Position numbers and translations under genes: made by a program. Below, one piece after another: positions 29,113-40,025 of a stretch of 60,000 bases of DNA; positions within the stretch are counted from its first letter, which is position 1, and each line of letters opens with the position of its first letter. The notes beneath the pieces were generated by a model. That model saw nothing but the letters and a program-made list of their open reading frames with translations. It was not told the DNA's origin and made no database searches. Source of the DNA: Takakia lepidozioides. Taxonomy: Eukaryota > Streptophyta > Takakiopsida > Takakiales > Takakiaceae. Where the stretch lies: positions 7,132,001 to 7,192,000 of the forward strand of contig CM060734.1 in NCBI GenBank assembly GCA_030704615.1. Direction: 5' to 3'.

Positions 29113-29770
29113 AAGGGAGTGGTTGCAAAAGGAGATTCTCTCGGTGTTAGAAAGGAGCTTGAGGAGCAGGGTCGTATGCGCCATCTATGGGCCAAACAAA
29201 ATGGTGTGGACCCAAAGGGTGTTGTACAGTGGAAGTATAGGCGCGTACCTTGGCAATGGACAAAGGAGGAATACAAGAATGTGATAGCCACCATAGGTGC
29301 TGTCCAAACACCAACTGGTTATGGGTCATCCCTCCGTATGAAGTTCAACGAAGATGAGGTCCATGGTTTGAAGTCTCATGACTACCACAATATTTTGCAA
29401 AACATCTTGCCCATTGCAGTACGTGGGACATTAACTCCCGAGGTTTGCGAGACAATCTACATATTGGGAGGCTTTTTCTGGTGGATTTGCTCCAAAGAGT
29501 TGGAGAAAGCGGATTTTCCACGCATGAAGAAAGAGGCGGCGGAGGTAATGTGTATGTTGGAGATGAACCTTCCTCCCTCCTTCTTTGACATCCAAGTGCA
29601 CTTGGTAGTGCACTTAGTGGAAGAGGCTTCGATTGCCGGCCCCGTTCATTCTCGGTGGATGTACTTCATTGAGCATTACATAAAGACTTTGAAAGCATTT
29701 GTAAGACAAGTGGCACACCCGGAGGGTAGCATGACGGAGGGGTATACATTGCAAGAAGATATGTTCTATT
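29113..29770 (+). pseudogene. CACTA (En/Spm) TNP2-type transposase, right half (DUF4218)
   Basis: This continues the transposase cut at 17735. It reads GVRKELEEQGRMRHLW, MKFNEDEVHGLKSHDYHNIL, QNILPIAVRG, LPPSFFDIQVHLVVHLVEEA and HSRWMYFIEHYIKTLKAFVR, and ends YTLQEDMFYC. SHDYH, LPPSFFDI.VHL.VHLVEE and RWMYFIE are signatures of the DUF4218 part of plant CACTA transposases. It is open throughout. Downstream the frame changes into a Lys-rich segment of different origin. Confidence 0.85.
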
Positions 29771-30215
29771 GCAAAACAGAAAGCAGAGGAGGCCGCAAAG
29801 CAGAAAGTACTGAAGAAGTCGGCCAAGGCGGCAACGTTGGCCAAGGAGCAGATGGACAAACAGACAGCTGAGCAGCCGAAGGAGAAGAAGAAAAGAATGT
29901 GGAAATAGGGGCAAGAGATGAAGAGCCCCACACCTAAGAAGAAGAAGCACCAAGAAACTCAGGCAGACAATTTAGACGATGAATTCCAGTAGGACAACAC
30001 CCAAAGGGCCACACCTCGTGTGAAAATTCAGAAGGGCCAACGTTCCGGGGGGTCAACTGCGAAGAGGGCACTGTACGAGGATCCACCTTGCAGACCCTAC
30101 ACTGGGGTGCGCATTCCAGACATGGAACCCTTCAATACACCCACAATCGTCAAATGTGTCAATGAAGGTTTCATAGGTGCTCTGACTACAAGGCAGGAGA
30201 AAATGAAGCTTTAAG
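29771..30215 (+). pseudogene. Fragment related to the MULE-borne methyltransferase-like gene
   Basis: In a frame different from the CACTA transposase, the text reads AAKQKVLKKSAKAATLAKEQ, TPKKKKHQETQADNLDDEFQ and GVRIPDMEPFNTPTIVKCVN followed by EGFIGALTTRQEK. The last part matches PTIIQCVNESFLDALAARAK of the minus-strand gene at 36.5 kb, and the Lys-rich and acidic parts occur in the same order. Stops interrupt it. So a second copy of that gene family sits next to, or was joined to, a CACTA gene. Confidence 0.65.
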
Positions 30216-30478
30216 AATATTCACCTCACTGCGCTTTGCTCCCTAACAGCTATCATAACCAATAAGCGACAACTCGAGTCCAATCCCTCTGCGGTACCCA
30301 GGGTACCCCCGGATACCCTAGGTACCCCAGGTACCGCTATCCTATCTACTTCTTCCCTTTGGTTACCGGGTGTCCCATGGAGACCTGTTTCTTATATAGG
30401 GCCCACCCCCGAAAGGGGGCAGTAATCGTGAGGCAAAGTGGCTCTTAGTTACGCCGGTTTCGGCCGGAGTTTTCTCTC
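30215..30478 (+). repeat. Short repeat family R2, full-length copy
   Basis: This is about 260 bp. It starts near attcacctcac, has a cluster of GGTACC palindromes (30292-30335), a TATA-like cttatatagggccc, a hairpin CCCCCGAAAGGGGG, the core agtggctcttagttacgcc, a second hairpin with cggtttcggccg, and a CTCTCT tail. The same order is found on the minus strand in the copy split by the MULE (44732-44935 plus 34557-34658), and the 3' third at 58803-58885. It has no coding potential. Confidence 0.7.
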
Positions 30479-32520
30479 TTAGACTTTGAGAAGGCATTTG
30501 ACTCAATAGATTGGGAATTCCTCATGCAGCCAATGGAAAAATCGGGGCTACAGGCATTCCTAACTTGGGTTCAAATCCTGCTCCACTCAACCTCGAGTAG
30601 AGTCATGGTCAACGGAGTGATATCCCAGCCATTCCCTATATCCAGGTTTGTGAGACAATGATGCCCCCTTTCCCCCTTTCTCTTCCTCATCACGGCGGAC
30701 TCCCTAGGTCACCTGCTGGATTTCAGGCATGATATTGTGGGGCTTCATCTGCGTACTTTCCAGGAAGAGATGCTCAAGATCTCAATGTACGCAGACGACA
30801 CAGTCCTTCTCTTGGATAACTCAACCAGGCAAAACATTGACAGAGCTCTGCAGGCCCTACATACCTTCTGTCAAGCATCAGGACTTAAAGTGAGCTAGAG
30901 GAAATCTATAGGGATCTTGTCCAAGCTGCAAAATGAGGCTACTGCTGCGCACTATGAAACTTGGGGAGAGGATGTTGGGCTAAGGTGGCTGCAAGAAGGG
31001 GAATCCCATACTCTGTTGGGACATCAAATGGGCCTCAATCTCTCCCCACAAAGTACAATGAGAGAAGTCATCTCCACGCTTAAGAAAATGTTGGCTTCGT
31101 GGAGCTCTGCCATGCTCTCAATAGCTGGACGAGCCCTAGTAGTCAACCAAGTCTTGCTAGCATCTATCTGGTTTTTCGCAGCTATCTGGGAGATGCAAAA
31201 ATGCATGGTCAGGGAGATCAAGGCACTTGTTCGTAACTTCCTGTGGGGGCCTCTCCCAACACCCCAGTAAGAAGAGCCCTAGTCTCCTGGGATCAACTAT
31301 GCCAAAAAAAAAAACAGGGGAGGACTTGGGATCATTGACCCAAGTAAGTAGATAAAGGCCCTGTTGGCGAAATGGATCCCAAGAGCAATCAGGCACAGAC
31401 ATAGCCCGTGGAGCAAGCTGGTACAACCCTATCTGATGGGAGCAATTCCATCCTCCTCCCAGCTGTGGGCTCAATCCCTGAGGTGGGTGGTACAAGGCAA
31501 AAATTCCAACTGCACTCTTGGCTCCAAGCCCTGGCAAGCAATGTGGAAAGCATGGCATACCTTGCGGGGTTTTTTTTTTCAAAGAATGCCCATAACCAGA
31601 CAAGAGTGCTTGAGGCAACCAATCTTTGCCAATTTCAACATGGACTCTGAAGTCTTGCTAAGACAAACACCAAGATGGGCATTCGGGAAGGTGAGGGCTT
31701 CACGCACATTGCTAATATGCAGAACCAAGGGCAGTTTCTCCCGCAGGCACAAGTGGTTCAAGCTGTGGGAAGAAGAAGAGAAAATGCTTGGACTACTATC
31801 ATTGCCAACATCCCACAATATATGTATCCGCTGCTGTCAGACAACAATGTCATCGGTGATACCCCTGTCTGGATGGCCTCCAAGCAAGGAGATGGACAGT
31901 CTGCCGTGCTGGTTCTTTCTATAGCTGGAGGAATGGCATCGGGTCTGCATTTCAGAGCTGACTGTGAAGGCTCCCTGGCATTTTCTGGAAACATTGACCT
32001 GCAGATGCAATTCCTTTATCACATTCGGGTGCTGGACAATGAGGGTAATGCTAACCCACTCCCTCCTATGAACTAGGAGGTGCAGTGGGCTTATCACATA
32101 TCTCTTTGGTGGTTTCTAGCTGCCCCCCCTGTAGGATCTCCAGTTTGATCCAGGAGAGTGGCGGTGGATGAATAAAATAACACTTACCCTTCTTCGCCTA
32201 CTCGGTAAAGATGGGCTAGTCCATTCTCAACCTAGTTCGCTCTTTCCTTCAAAAGTGGACATCGAAATGGAATAACCACGGGCTCACACAGAGGAACTGG
32301 GATGCTATTGGAAAGATATCTGGAGAAAGGACCGTGCCGCCAAAGTATCTGCCTTTCTTTGGAAACTGGCACACAAGGTTCTCCCAGTGAGACAGGTCAC
32401 GCATGAAGACCAACCTACCCGCCCTATCTAGCAAATGGAACCAGAAACGATAGAGCATTGCCTCACAACCTGCCATCTGGCTTCTAGGGTGTGGCGAGTG
32501 GTCTTATCTTTCTACTCACA
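30478..32520 (+). pseudogene. LINE (non-LTR) reverse transcriptase, degraded
   Basis: Right after R2 the text reads LDFEKAFDSIDWEFL (RT motif A), then SRVMVNGVISQPFP, CPLSPFLFLITADSL (motif B region) and ISMYADDTVLLLDN (catalytic YADD), then a thumb with WSSAMLSIAGRALVVNQVLL and AIWEMQKCMVREIKALVRNFL followed by WG. The tail carries a degraded zinc-knuckle region typical of plant L1-type LINEs. Stops occur at about 30660, 30897 and 31269, with frameshifts after. The 5' part (endonuclease, ORF1) is absent: the fragment begins inside the RT domain. Confidence 0.85.
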
Positions 32521-33707
32521 CTAGGCCCCTCTCCCCTTCCCGCCACCCTCCTCCCTGCTACTTCTCAACAGTTTACCTGGCCACTCCCCCTCTTCTTGCC
32601 CTGTCTGGGCTGCACTAAGAGCTCTTATATTGTGGAATTTGTGGAAAGCTAGATGTGCATGGGTTTACGGGGGTAAGCCCCCCCAGAGGCAGATCGATTT
32701 TATATCATACTTACCTAGATTTGCTTACTGAGGGGAGGAAGGCTTGGGGAGTGGTCTGTGCAGCTATTCCCAGAACTTCAGAGCGCAGGGGGAGGAAGCT
32801 GCTCCAAGATTTCACTAGCACCTGGGGTAAAAATGACCTGCTCGGAGCGTGTCTTCCCAACTTACGCATTCAATGGCAGGAATCCATCCCCGCTCAATGG
32901 GAGGTCCCTTGGTGATGGGGAGGACATTGAATTCAACTGGCGTCACAAACGAGCTAGAGACCCTAAGTATAAAGCGCACTTGAAATTCTAGTACCTCCAA
33001 GTTACTCTGAAGATAACACTCACGACCCCTGCAATCGCCCATTTCTTCCCGAGGTGTGGTTCGAGCTCCAGGCACTTGTTGATTCTGCACTGTAATGCCT
33101 TCTCAATTCTCCACTGCTTTTCTCTACGCTCTTCTCAGATTCTCTTAGAAGACCTATCCTCTCTCAGTAGCATTTCCACCTCTGCTCGATCTGGTAGCAG
33201 CCTCCATAGCTCGTCTCTCTTCTCTGATCTGTTTAGCTAGCTAGTTTGCTAGAGTCGCGGTTTCCCCCCAGTAAGCCTTCACGGCCCCAGAAAGTAGTTA
33301 TTTTTTTCACTAATGTGACACTTCTTTTATTAATTTGATTAAAATGGCCTCCTTCCCCTTTATCTTAAAAATAAATAAATAATGAATAAACATAAGAAAA
33401 AATATTGAAAATACCCCTAAGTAGAGAATCTGCCCTGGATCCCAAAGATCCCAAAATTACCTCCAAGGGGACAAGAGAACGCCCAAGGAATGCGCTCATA
33501 AGTTGGGAATGATGGGGAACTGATCTCCCCAATGGGAGCGCCCCAATTCTAATTGTACAAACCAGTCAAAGGTGCATTAGTACCATTCCAAGGGTCAATA
33601 CCCTTGGATGAACGAAAAGCAATTTCAACCAAAAATCATCCAAATGCCACAACAATGGGCTATATGCCCTTAAGCTAACCTTCCCCTACCCCCACATGCT
33701 AAGGGAA
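32521..33707. other. LINE tail and anonymous DNA
   Basis: The LINE's coding similarity fades around 32.5-33.0 kb. At 33316-33400 there is the repeat end tttattaatttgattaaaa with an AAATAAATAA tail, shared with 2757-2835. Nothing else is recognisable. Confidence 0.4.
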
Positions 33708-33881
33708 GAAAAATATGACGCCTCCCGAAGGGAGCGTAACTTATGGTGTCACTTCACCACAAGGGCTACTGCCTTCCAGCTGAAGGTGGACACCTTCATG
33801 ACACACCAGACCGTGGTTTGAACCCACAACCACATCCAACGTGGTATGTGCCCTTTACCACTGGGCTACATGTTGGTTGTC
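33708..33881 (-). mobile_element. tRNA-derived SINE, full-length copy 1
   Basis: Read on the minus strand from 33881, the head has an A box (TAGCCCAGTGGTAAAGGGC) and a B box (GGTTCAAACC) with tRNA-like spacing. The body follows with ggtgtccacc, gcagtagccc, the core aagttacgctcccttcggg and a short T-rich end. It is flanked by ctaagggaa at 33699-33707 and 33882-33890, a direct repeat fitting a target duplication. Length 174 bp. Same family as 45941-46115 and 51109-51186. Confidence 0.85.
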
Positions 33882-33890
33882 CTAAGGGAA

Positions 33891-34556
33891 AAATATGAAT
33901 AGTGCGCCAAAAATCAAGCTGAGGGAAAATACCACCTTAAGGCGTCTAAGATCGCCCTTCTTTTAGCTTGAGTGGCTGCCCCTTTTGGGCAGCCCCTTAC
34001 TCCTAGCTAATGCTTTTTTTAGTCGATTTAGTGAATCCCCACAGTCCTAGGACCCTATGGGAGGTTAGTCCACTTAGCTTCCAAGCTTAAAACATGAAAA
34101 AACTGACGATAGCTTCGCCATAATATGGAAATCCTTCTTTATAAACTTTAAATGGCTCGAAGGCCTACAAGGTGTGGGGCTAGAAGCCAACTCTAGCTCC
34201 CACAAAATAATGCTCTTTACTACTAGCAAGCTCGAGCTCTACTTGCTAGGACCTAAGCTCCTCAAGCAACTATGGTGTTAGATTCCAACTCTAGCCAAGT
34301 CATAGTTACTTGCTTTGATGCGCGCGCCTAACTCCCAAACTGGCCGTCGGGCCAATTCGGAGCATCGGCTGCTCACCGGAACATAACGGTCCCCCTTTCT
34401 CCCCCACGAGACCTTCTAACAGTCGGGCCCAGTGGAAATTCCCTTTGGTAGTTGGCAGTCCGGAATAGCTCCCCAGACTTTGGTCGCTTTCCGGCTGGCT
34501 TGCTTGCTTATTTACTAGCTTTTGGTCGCTCAACGGGCTTGCATCGTTCTTGGGGT
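33891..34556. other. Anonymous DNA with a small hairpin
   Basis: No gene is visible. At 33971-33992 ggctgccccttttgggcagcc can form a hairpin that resembles the AAAAGGGGGCAG region of the R2 repeat, so a worn repeat copy is possible. The rest shows no domain or motif I can name. Confidence 0.35.
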
Positions 34557-34658
34557 TACTACTCCCCTAGAGAGAGAGAGAAGACTCCGGCCAAAGCCGG
34601 CGGAACTAAGAGCCACTTCACCTTGTGGCTACTGCCCCCCTTTTGGGGGGGGGGGGGC
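34557..34658 (-). repeat. R2 repeat, 3' part, split by the MULE
   Basis: The minus strand reads aaaaggggggcagtagccac, gaagtggctcttagttccgc, cggctttggccgg and a CTCTCT tail, i.e. the 3' third of R2. The 5' part continues at 44732 on the far side of the MULE. A run of 14 G and one C at 34645-34658 precedes the MULE terminus. Confidence 0.7.
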
Positions 34659-34690
34659 TGCTATTTCATGAGCGGCATGAGCATGAGTGG
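34659..34690 (+). repeat. MULE left terminal inverted repeat
   Basis: It starts TGCTATTTCATGAGCGGCAT and continues gagcatgag. Its outer 15 bp are an exact inverted match to the right end; further in, both arms are made of GCATGAGC units in a slightly different order. Confidence 0.78.
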
Positions 34691-34849
34691 AAAAAAAAAA
34701 GCGCATGAGCAGACCATTGTGAGTCCACGGAAATAGGGTTAGGAGGCACGGAAATAGGGCCGAACATTTATTGCAAATTTTGTGGCAAAGCCACGTCTAT
34801 ACAAGTGTGTTCTAAACTTTCATAGCAGGAATGGGCACTACTCTCCTAC

Positions 34850-37800
34850 ACCCTCCGAAGGAACTGCCCCACCTTCTTCCTCATCCCCTCATCCCCCTCG
34901 TCCTCGGAGCTCTGTGATGCATCAGTTCCACTATGCCTCTCAAAAATCCGTCCTCTGGGGGGACTGTCCACCTTCACCTCTGGGAATCTCTGCGTCTTCT
35001 CCCCCACTTTCCTCAGCAGAATCCAACACAAATCTACGAGTCCGACGGGCTCTAATAGCTGCTGCCTCCTCCCTCATCTTCATTTTCTTGAGGCTTGCCT
35101 CGTCTAAAATCTGCTGTACACGACTACGTTCGGAACACCTCCTAATGACACCGAAGCAAGCCGGGCAGCAGCATAAGTAGGAAGGATGTACTCCCTTTCT
35201 GGACTAGGCATGAAATCCCCCCTGGCAAAAAAAGGCACATTCTCCTGCCCATGAACTCCGGTGTAGACGTCCCTCCGGCAGTACTTGGCATCCTACAGTA
35301 AGAACAAATCCACTTCAAGATGTCAATACCAGCACAACCAGAAAGGGTTTTCAATGAAATAAGAGAGCGGAGGGAGGTGCCTCACAAAATCTGGAGGCAA
35401 CTTACAATACCACCACTCACTCGTAAACCGGGGGCTCCTCGGCCTCGATCCCAACTTCCTCCCCCTGCTCCTTCTCGGATTTTTCCTCATCTTCCGAGGA
35501 TGCCTCTTCCTCTTTCGGCAGACGTTCAGCCGCTGCAAGTTCCGAGTTGTGGAGGGCAGTATCTGGCTCGAAGGCGAACACATGCCTGTCGGACAACGTC
35601 CCTGCCCACATTGAAGCACCTGAGGAACAAAGCGGGCGGTTAATAGCTTGCGGCATGCAATTGCAGTTGGGCCAGGGGACAAACTGAGCACGTGAAGGCT
35701 TACCCGTGCCGCATGTGAGGTCCAGAATCCGCCCTTGGACATCCGAGCATGTCTCCATGAGGGTTTGGATGAAAGCAGGGCTCCGGGTCCGGCTGTACCG
35801 CCACGGTTTGCCTGTCTTTGTGTCCTTCGGCATACTGGAGTGGGGCACATAGTTGTAGAGGACATCGTAGGTTACAGGGTCCGCAGCGGCATCAACAAGA
35901 CGACCGTCGTTGCGGAATTTGAACGTAGACCCTCTTTTCACAAAGCAATATGCCTCAAACACCAATGTCTGCACATCCAACAAAGAAGGGATCAACTCCA
36001 AGGTCTACTTAACATACACCACAATATGAAGTGAATGCAAAAGATTGATAACTTACACTTTGGCCCTCTGTTCGCAACCCCTGCGTACTGATGCAGAACC
36101 ATTTACTGAGGAGGACCGGGGTGACACTTTTCAGTGTCCACCTTGCCACCGCATTCTCTGTGGTCTTCCCTCTCGTGGCAATGACAACCACACATCCACC
36201 GTCATCCAGAAGCATCCCCGCCAGCCCAAACCCGGCTTTCCAATAGTCCTCAGTAAACCTGTTCCAGGTGGGCACACCATCCAGGCCCTCCAGCAGCTCC
36301 CCATCTGGAATGTCGAGGAGAATCATGTCGCAAGCTCTCTCCACCTCAACCCCCCCCCGAGTGCTCTTGCAATTCGTGCTCACAGCCGTGAAGAATTCCA
36401 TCATGGCTTCAAAACCAGGGGTGTCTTTAGGCTCTGTACCGCCAGCCCTCTTCTTGGCTTTCCCCTTCTGCTCCGCCAGAGACTTGTTGTGTGCCACCTT
36501 CTTCGCCCTGGCAGCGAGAGCGTCAAGGAAGCTCTCATTGACGCATTGGATGATGGTTGGAGGTTCTAGCTTTGGCCTGTGCGTAAACGTCACCGCCGAA
36601 TACCGGCGTGTAGGCTCGCCCTCAAATGCCAACTTCTTGGCAGAGCCAGTCCCACTCCGAACTGACTTGGGAACCCGGACGACCGGTGACTGGGTAGGAG
36701 CAACAGCAGTCGAAGGACCTTGAACGAAGTCGTCATCCGAGTCACTCTCTTGGGTCCCCTCTTGCGCCTCCTCTGATGCCCCGATGGTTTTCTTCTTTTT
36801 GGGTGTTACTGCAGTCACCTGTTTCCTTGTCCTTTTCCTTTGACCTTTACTCTTCTCATGCAATTTCTCCTGAATTCCTGCCTGAGCAAGCTCTGCCGCT
36901 TTCCTGGAGTTCGCAAGCGCTTTTGCCTCTTTTGCACCCAACGGAGGCAGCGGAGCCCGGTTTCGTCGGAATTCAGCATCCAGCTTCAATTGAAACTCGG
37001 ATGGGTCGAGCGAGCCGGGCGGAAGGTCCACATACCAAGGGCAATCACGCAAATGTTCCAGATGCCACTCCTTCACAATATCGTCAGTGTACATGGAGTC
37101 AGCCCCAGGGTTCCTCCATGTCAGGAAGAATGGTGGCTCGAAAGACAGATGACCTTTCTCCAAAAAAGAGAACTTACAGTACCTGCATTCATGAAAAACA
37201 CAATGAGGTCCGAAAATGGCTAAGTCCCTGAACGGCAATAGGGCCTACAACTGGCAAATGGCGCCGAATTTCCACTTCAGGGCCAGCCAGTCTAGGGACT
37301 TAGCCCGAAAATGGCTAAGTCCCTGAACGGCAATAGGGCCTGGAACTGGAAAATGGCGCCGAATTTCCAGTTCAGGGCCAGCCAGTCTAGGGACTTAGCC
37401 CGAAAATGGCTAAGTCCCTGGACGGCAATAGGGCCTAGAACTGGAAAACGGCGCCGAATTTCCTGTTCCGGGCCAGCCACCCTAGGGACTTAGCCCGAAA
37501 ATGGCTAAGTCCCTGGACGTCAATAGGGCCTAGAACTGGAAAACGGCGCCGAATTTCCAGTTCCGGGCCAGCCACCCTAGGGACTTAGACCGAAAATGGC
37601 TAAGTCCCTGGACGGCAATAGGGCCTGGAACTGGAAAATGGCGCCGAATTTCCAGTTCCGGGCCAGCCAGTCTAGGGACTTAGCCATTTTTGGAGCCCTG
37701 ACTGGAAATTCGGCGCCATTTTCCCTAGCACCACTTGAGGCCTCTAACATCCTGAAATGCCAGGACTTGAAAGAAAGGCAGCGCGTATGTACCTGTACAG

Positions 37801-38310
37801 AAGGCGCATTGCTGCTTTGTCCGCGTTCGGCTGGTCGGTGAACTCGTGGCTCCGGCGAGCATCTGCTATCTCCCGAAAAAATAGGTTGGTTTTGTAGAGC
37901 AGATAGTACCTCGTCACATAGTCACGTAGGCTCTTTGCTGCAGGAGATATCTCCATCTTGAACTGATGTGCTTGTGTGTCCAGCTGCTCTTGCGCATTCG
38001 TCGTCACCTGTGGAGATTGTCCATCAGATCGCTTTCCTCAAAAAATACAATGAATCCACCCCCTACTAGAGTAGAAGCCCCAAACGAAGCGTGGGGAAGT
38101 ACCTGAAACCACCATGTCATGCGGTTCATCCACATGTCGAATGTGGGGTCAGAGAGTTTGTCCGGTTTGGGGAAGCTCCACATGTCCCTGGTACTTTGGG
38201 AACCATTCCAGATTTGGAGCCACCGGGTCTGTCCAACCACCCAGCATATTCGTAAGCGCCAAACACCACACGAATATCCACGTAGAGGTAATTCGGAGCG
38301 CTGCACGATG
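34850..38310 (-). CDS. MULE-borne protein with permuted N4/N6 DNA-methyltransferase-like motifs
   Basis: A multi-exon gene on the minus strand. Readable exons: about 38260-38103 (TFDMWMNRMTWWFQ), 38007-37790 (LRDYVTRYYLLYKTNLFFRE), 37190-36060, 35990-35700, 35615-35410 and 35293-34850. The middle has a Lys-rich, nuclear-signal-like stretch (TPKKKKTIG) and acidic tracts. The methyltransferase-like part reads CDMILLDIPDG, then GMLLDDGGCVVVIATRG, and later ILDLTCGTG spliced to ASMWAG with VFAFEPD. The order (catalytic-type motif first, SAM-type motif later) is that of permuted amino-methyltransferases, but DIPDG replaces the usual DPPY/NPPY, so activity is uncertain. The 5' end is unclear. A related fragment lies at 29771-30215. 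Confidence 0.6.
37205..37690 (-). repeat. About five tandem units of 98 bp in an intron of the MULE minus-strand gene
   Basis: Each unit has gaaaatggctaagtccctg, caatagggcctggaactgg, aaaatggcgccgaatttcc and ggccagccagtctagggac. Units are nearly identical. The array fills the intron between exons ending 37790 and starting 37190. The GGCGCC palindrome and the ggctaagtccc element return in the right-end array at 44060-44340. Confidence 0.85.
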
Positions 38311-40025
38311 GAATTCCGGCGCCGGATTTCCATCCTGCAGGTAATTCGGAGCGCAACATGATGAAAATTCAGCGCCGAATTTCCATTCAGCAAGGTAGGC
38401 GGCGCTGGAAATTTCCCTCACGCAGGTAATTCAGAAGCGCGCGGATGGAAATCTGGCACCGGATTTCCATCCGCGCAGGTAGGGCGTCGCGCCAAATATC
38501 CCTCACGCAGGTAATTCCGAAGCGCGCGGATGGAAATCCGGCGCCGAATTTCCATCCGCGCAGGTCGGGCGGCGCACCAAATTTCCCTCACGCAGGTAAT
38601 TCGGAAGCGCGCGGATGAAATCCGGCGCCGGATTTCCATCCGCGCAGGTAGGGCGTCGCGCCAAATATCCCTCACGCAGGTAATTCCAAAGCGCGCGGAT
38701 GGAAATCCGGCGCCGAATTTCCATCCGCACAAGTCGGGCGTCGCGCCAAATATCCCTCACGCAGGTAATTCCGAAGCGCGCGGATGGAAATCCGGCGCCG
38801 AATTTCCATCCGGCATGTAATTCCAATACCGGATGAATGGAAATTCGGCGCCGAATTTCCATCCAGCAGGTAAGTGGAATCCCGGATGGATGGAAATTCG
38901 GCGCCGAATTTCCATCCAGCAGGTAATTTGAATCCCGGATATATGGAAATTCGGCGCCGAATTTCCATCCAGCAGGTAAGTCGGATCGCTGGCGTATGGA
39001 TATTCGGCGCCGAATTTCCATTCGCCATGTATTTCATCGCTGAGAATTACCTTCCTGCAGGTAATTCCTCGCTCAGAATTACCTTCGTGCAGGTAATTCT
39101 GAACGAGGAATTTCCCTCCTATTGGCATCGATAGGAATTACCTGCAGGAAGGTAATTCTTAGCGATGAAATACATGGCGAATGGAAATTCGGCGCCGAAT
39201 TTCCATACACCAGCGATCCGACTTACCTGCTGGATGGAAATTCGGCGCCAAATTTCCATCCAGCAGGGATTCGAATTACCTGCAGGATGGAAATTCGGCG
39301 CCGAATTTCCATCCATCCGAGATTCCACTTACCTGCTGGATGGAAATTCGGCGCCAAATTTCCATCCGGGGGATGGTCTCTATCGGAGAGGTGCCGCCTC
39401 TCCGCCGCTCTGTTGGATATTCGGTGCCGAATTTCCGTCCGGGGGTTGAAATATGACGGCCAGGTGCCGACCTCTCCCCCCTCCCCGACTGCATTGGAAC
39501 GGCCCCGGATTGAAATTCGGCGCCGTTTTCCCATCTGGGGAGGTTTTTATGTCGGCCAGTTTTCGGTCTGACCCCCCGACAAGACTTCCTTTGGGGGGGC
39601 CCGGATGGAAATTCGGCGCCGAATCTCCCTCCAGGGGATGCTCTCTGTCGAACACGTGCCGACCTCTACGCCCGAGGCGACTTCATCCGGGCGTCCCCTG
39701 TTCGATATTCGGTGCCGAATTTCCGTCCGGGGGTTGAAATGTGATGGCCAAGTGCCGGCCACTCCCCCCTCCCCGACTTCATCCGAACCGCCCCGGATGG
39801 AAATTCGGCGCCGTTTTTCCATCTGGGGATGTTTTTATGCCGTCCAGTTTTCGGCCTGACCCCCCGACACGACTCCCTTTGGGGGCCCGGATGGAAATTC
39901 GGCGCCGAATCTCCATCCAGGGGATATTCTCTGTCGCACACGCGCCGGCCTCTGCGCCCGAGGCGACTTCATCCGGGCTTCCTCTGTTGGATATTGCGTG
40001 CCGAATTTCCATTCGGGGGTAGTAA
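38280..40025. repeat. Large array of GGCGCC-centred palindromes between the two MULE genes
   Basis: More than twenty copies of a palindrome of the form GGAAATTCGGCGCCGAATTTCC occur, spaced roughly 40-130 bp. Left of about 39125 the linkers read caggtaattcggaagcgcgc or ccagcaggtaag; right of it the same linkers appear inverted, so 38800-39370 is itself a large inverted repeat. From 39370 on, units are longer (about 110-150 bp) with gggggttgaaatgtgatggc linkers. The array sits where a divergent promoter would lie. The many short open frames here are repeat artefacts. Confidence 0.9.

Noticed and set aside
33820-33881. tRNA gene on the minus strand (A and B boxes, GGTTCAAACC)
   Set aside because: It is continuous with a SINE body, is flanked by target duplications, and recurs at 46050-46115; no proper acceptor stem closes it.
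38418-39370. Stack of open frames reading MEIRRRISI-type repeats on both strands, up to 172 codons
   Set aside because: They are translations of the GGCGCC palindrome array in different frames; the repetition and presence on both strands show no coding constraint.
37205-39370. CRISPR-like appearance of regularly spaced palindromic repeats
   Set aside because: Units are tandem or inverted without unique spacers, lie inside a eukaryotic transposon, and no cas genes are present.
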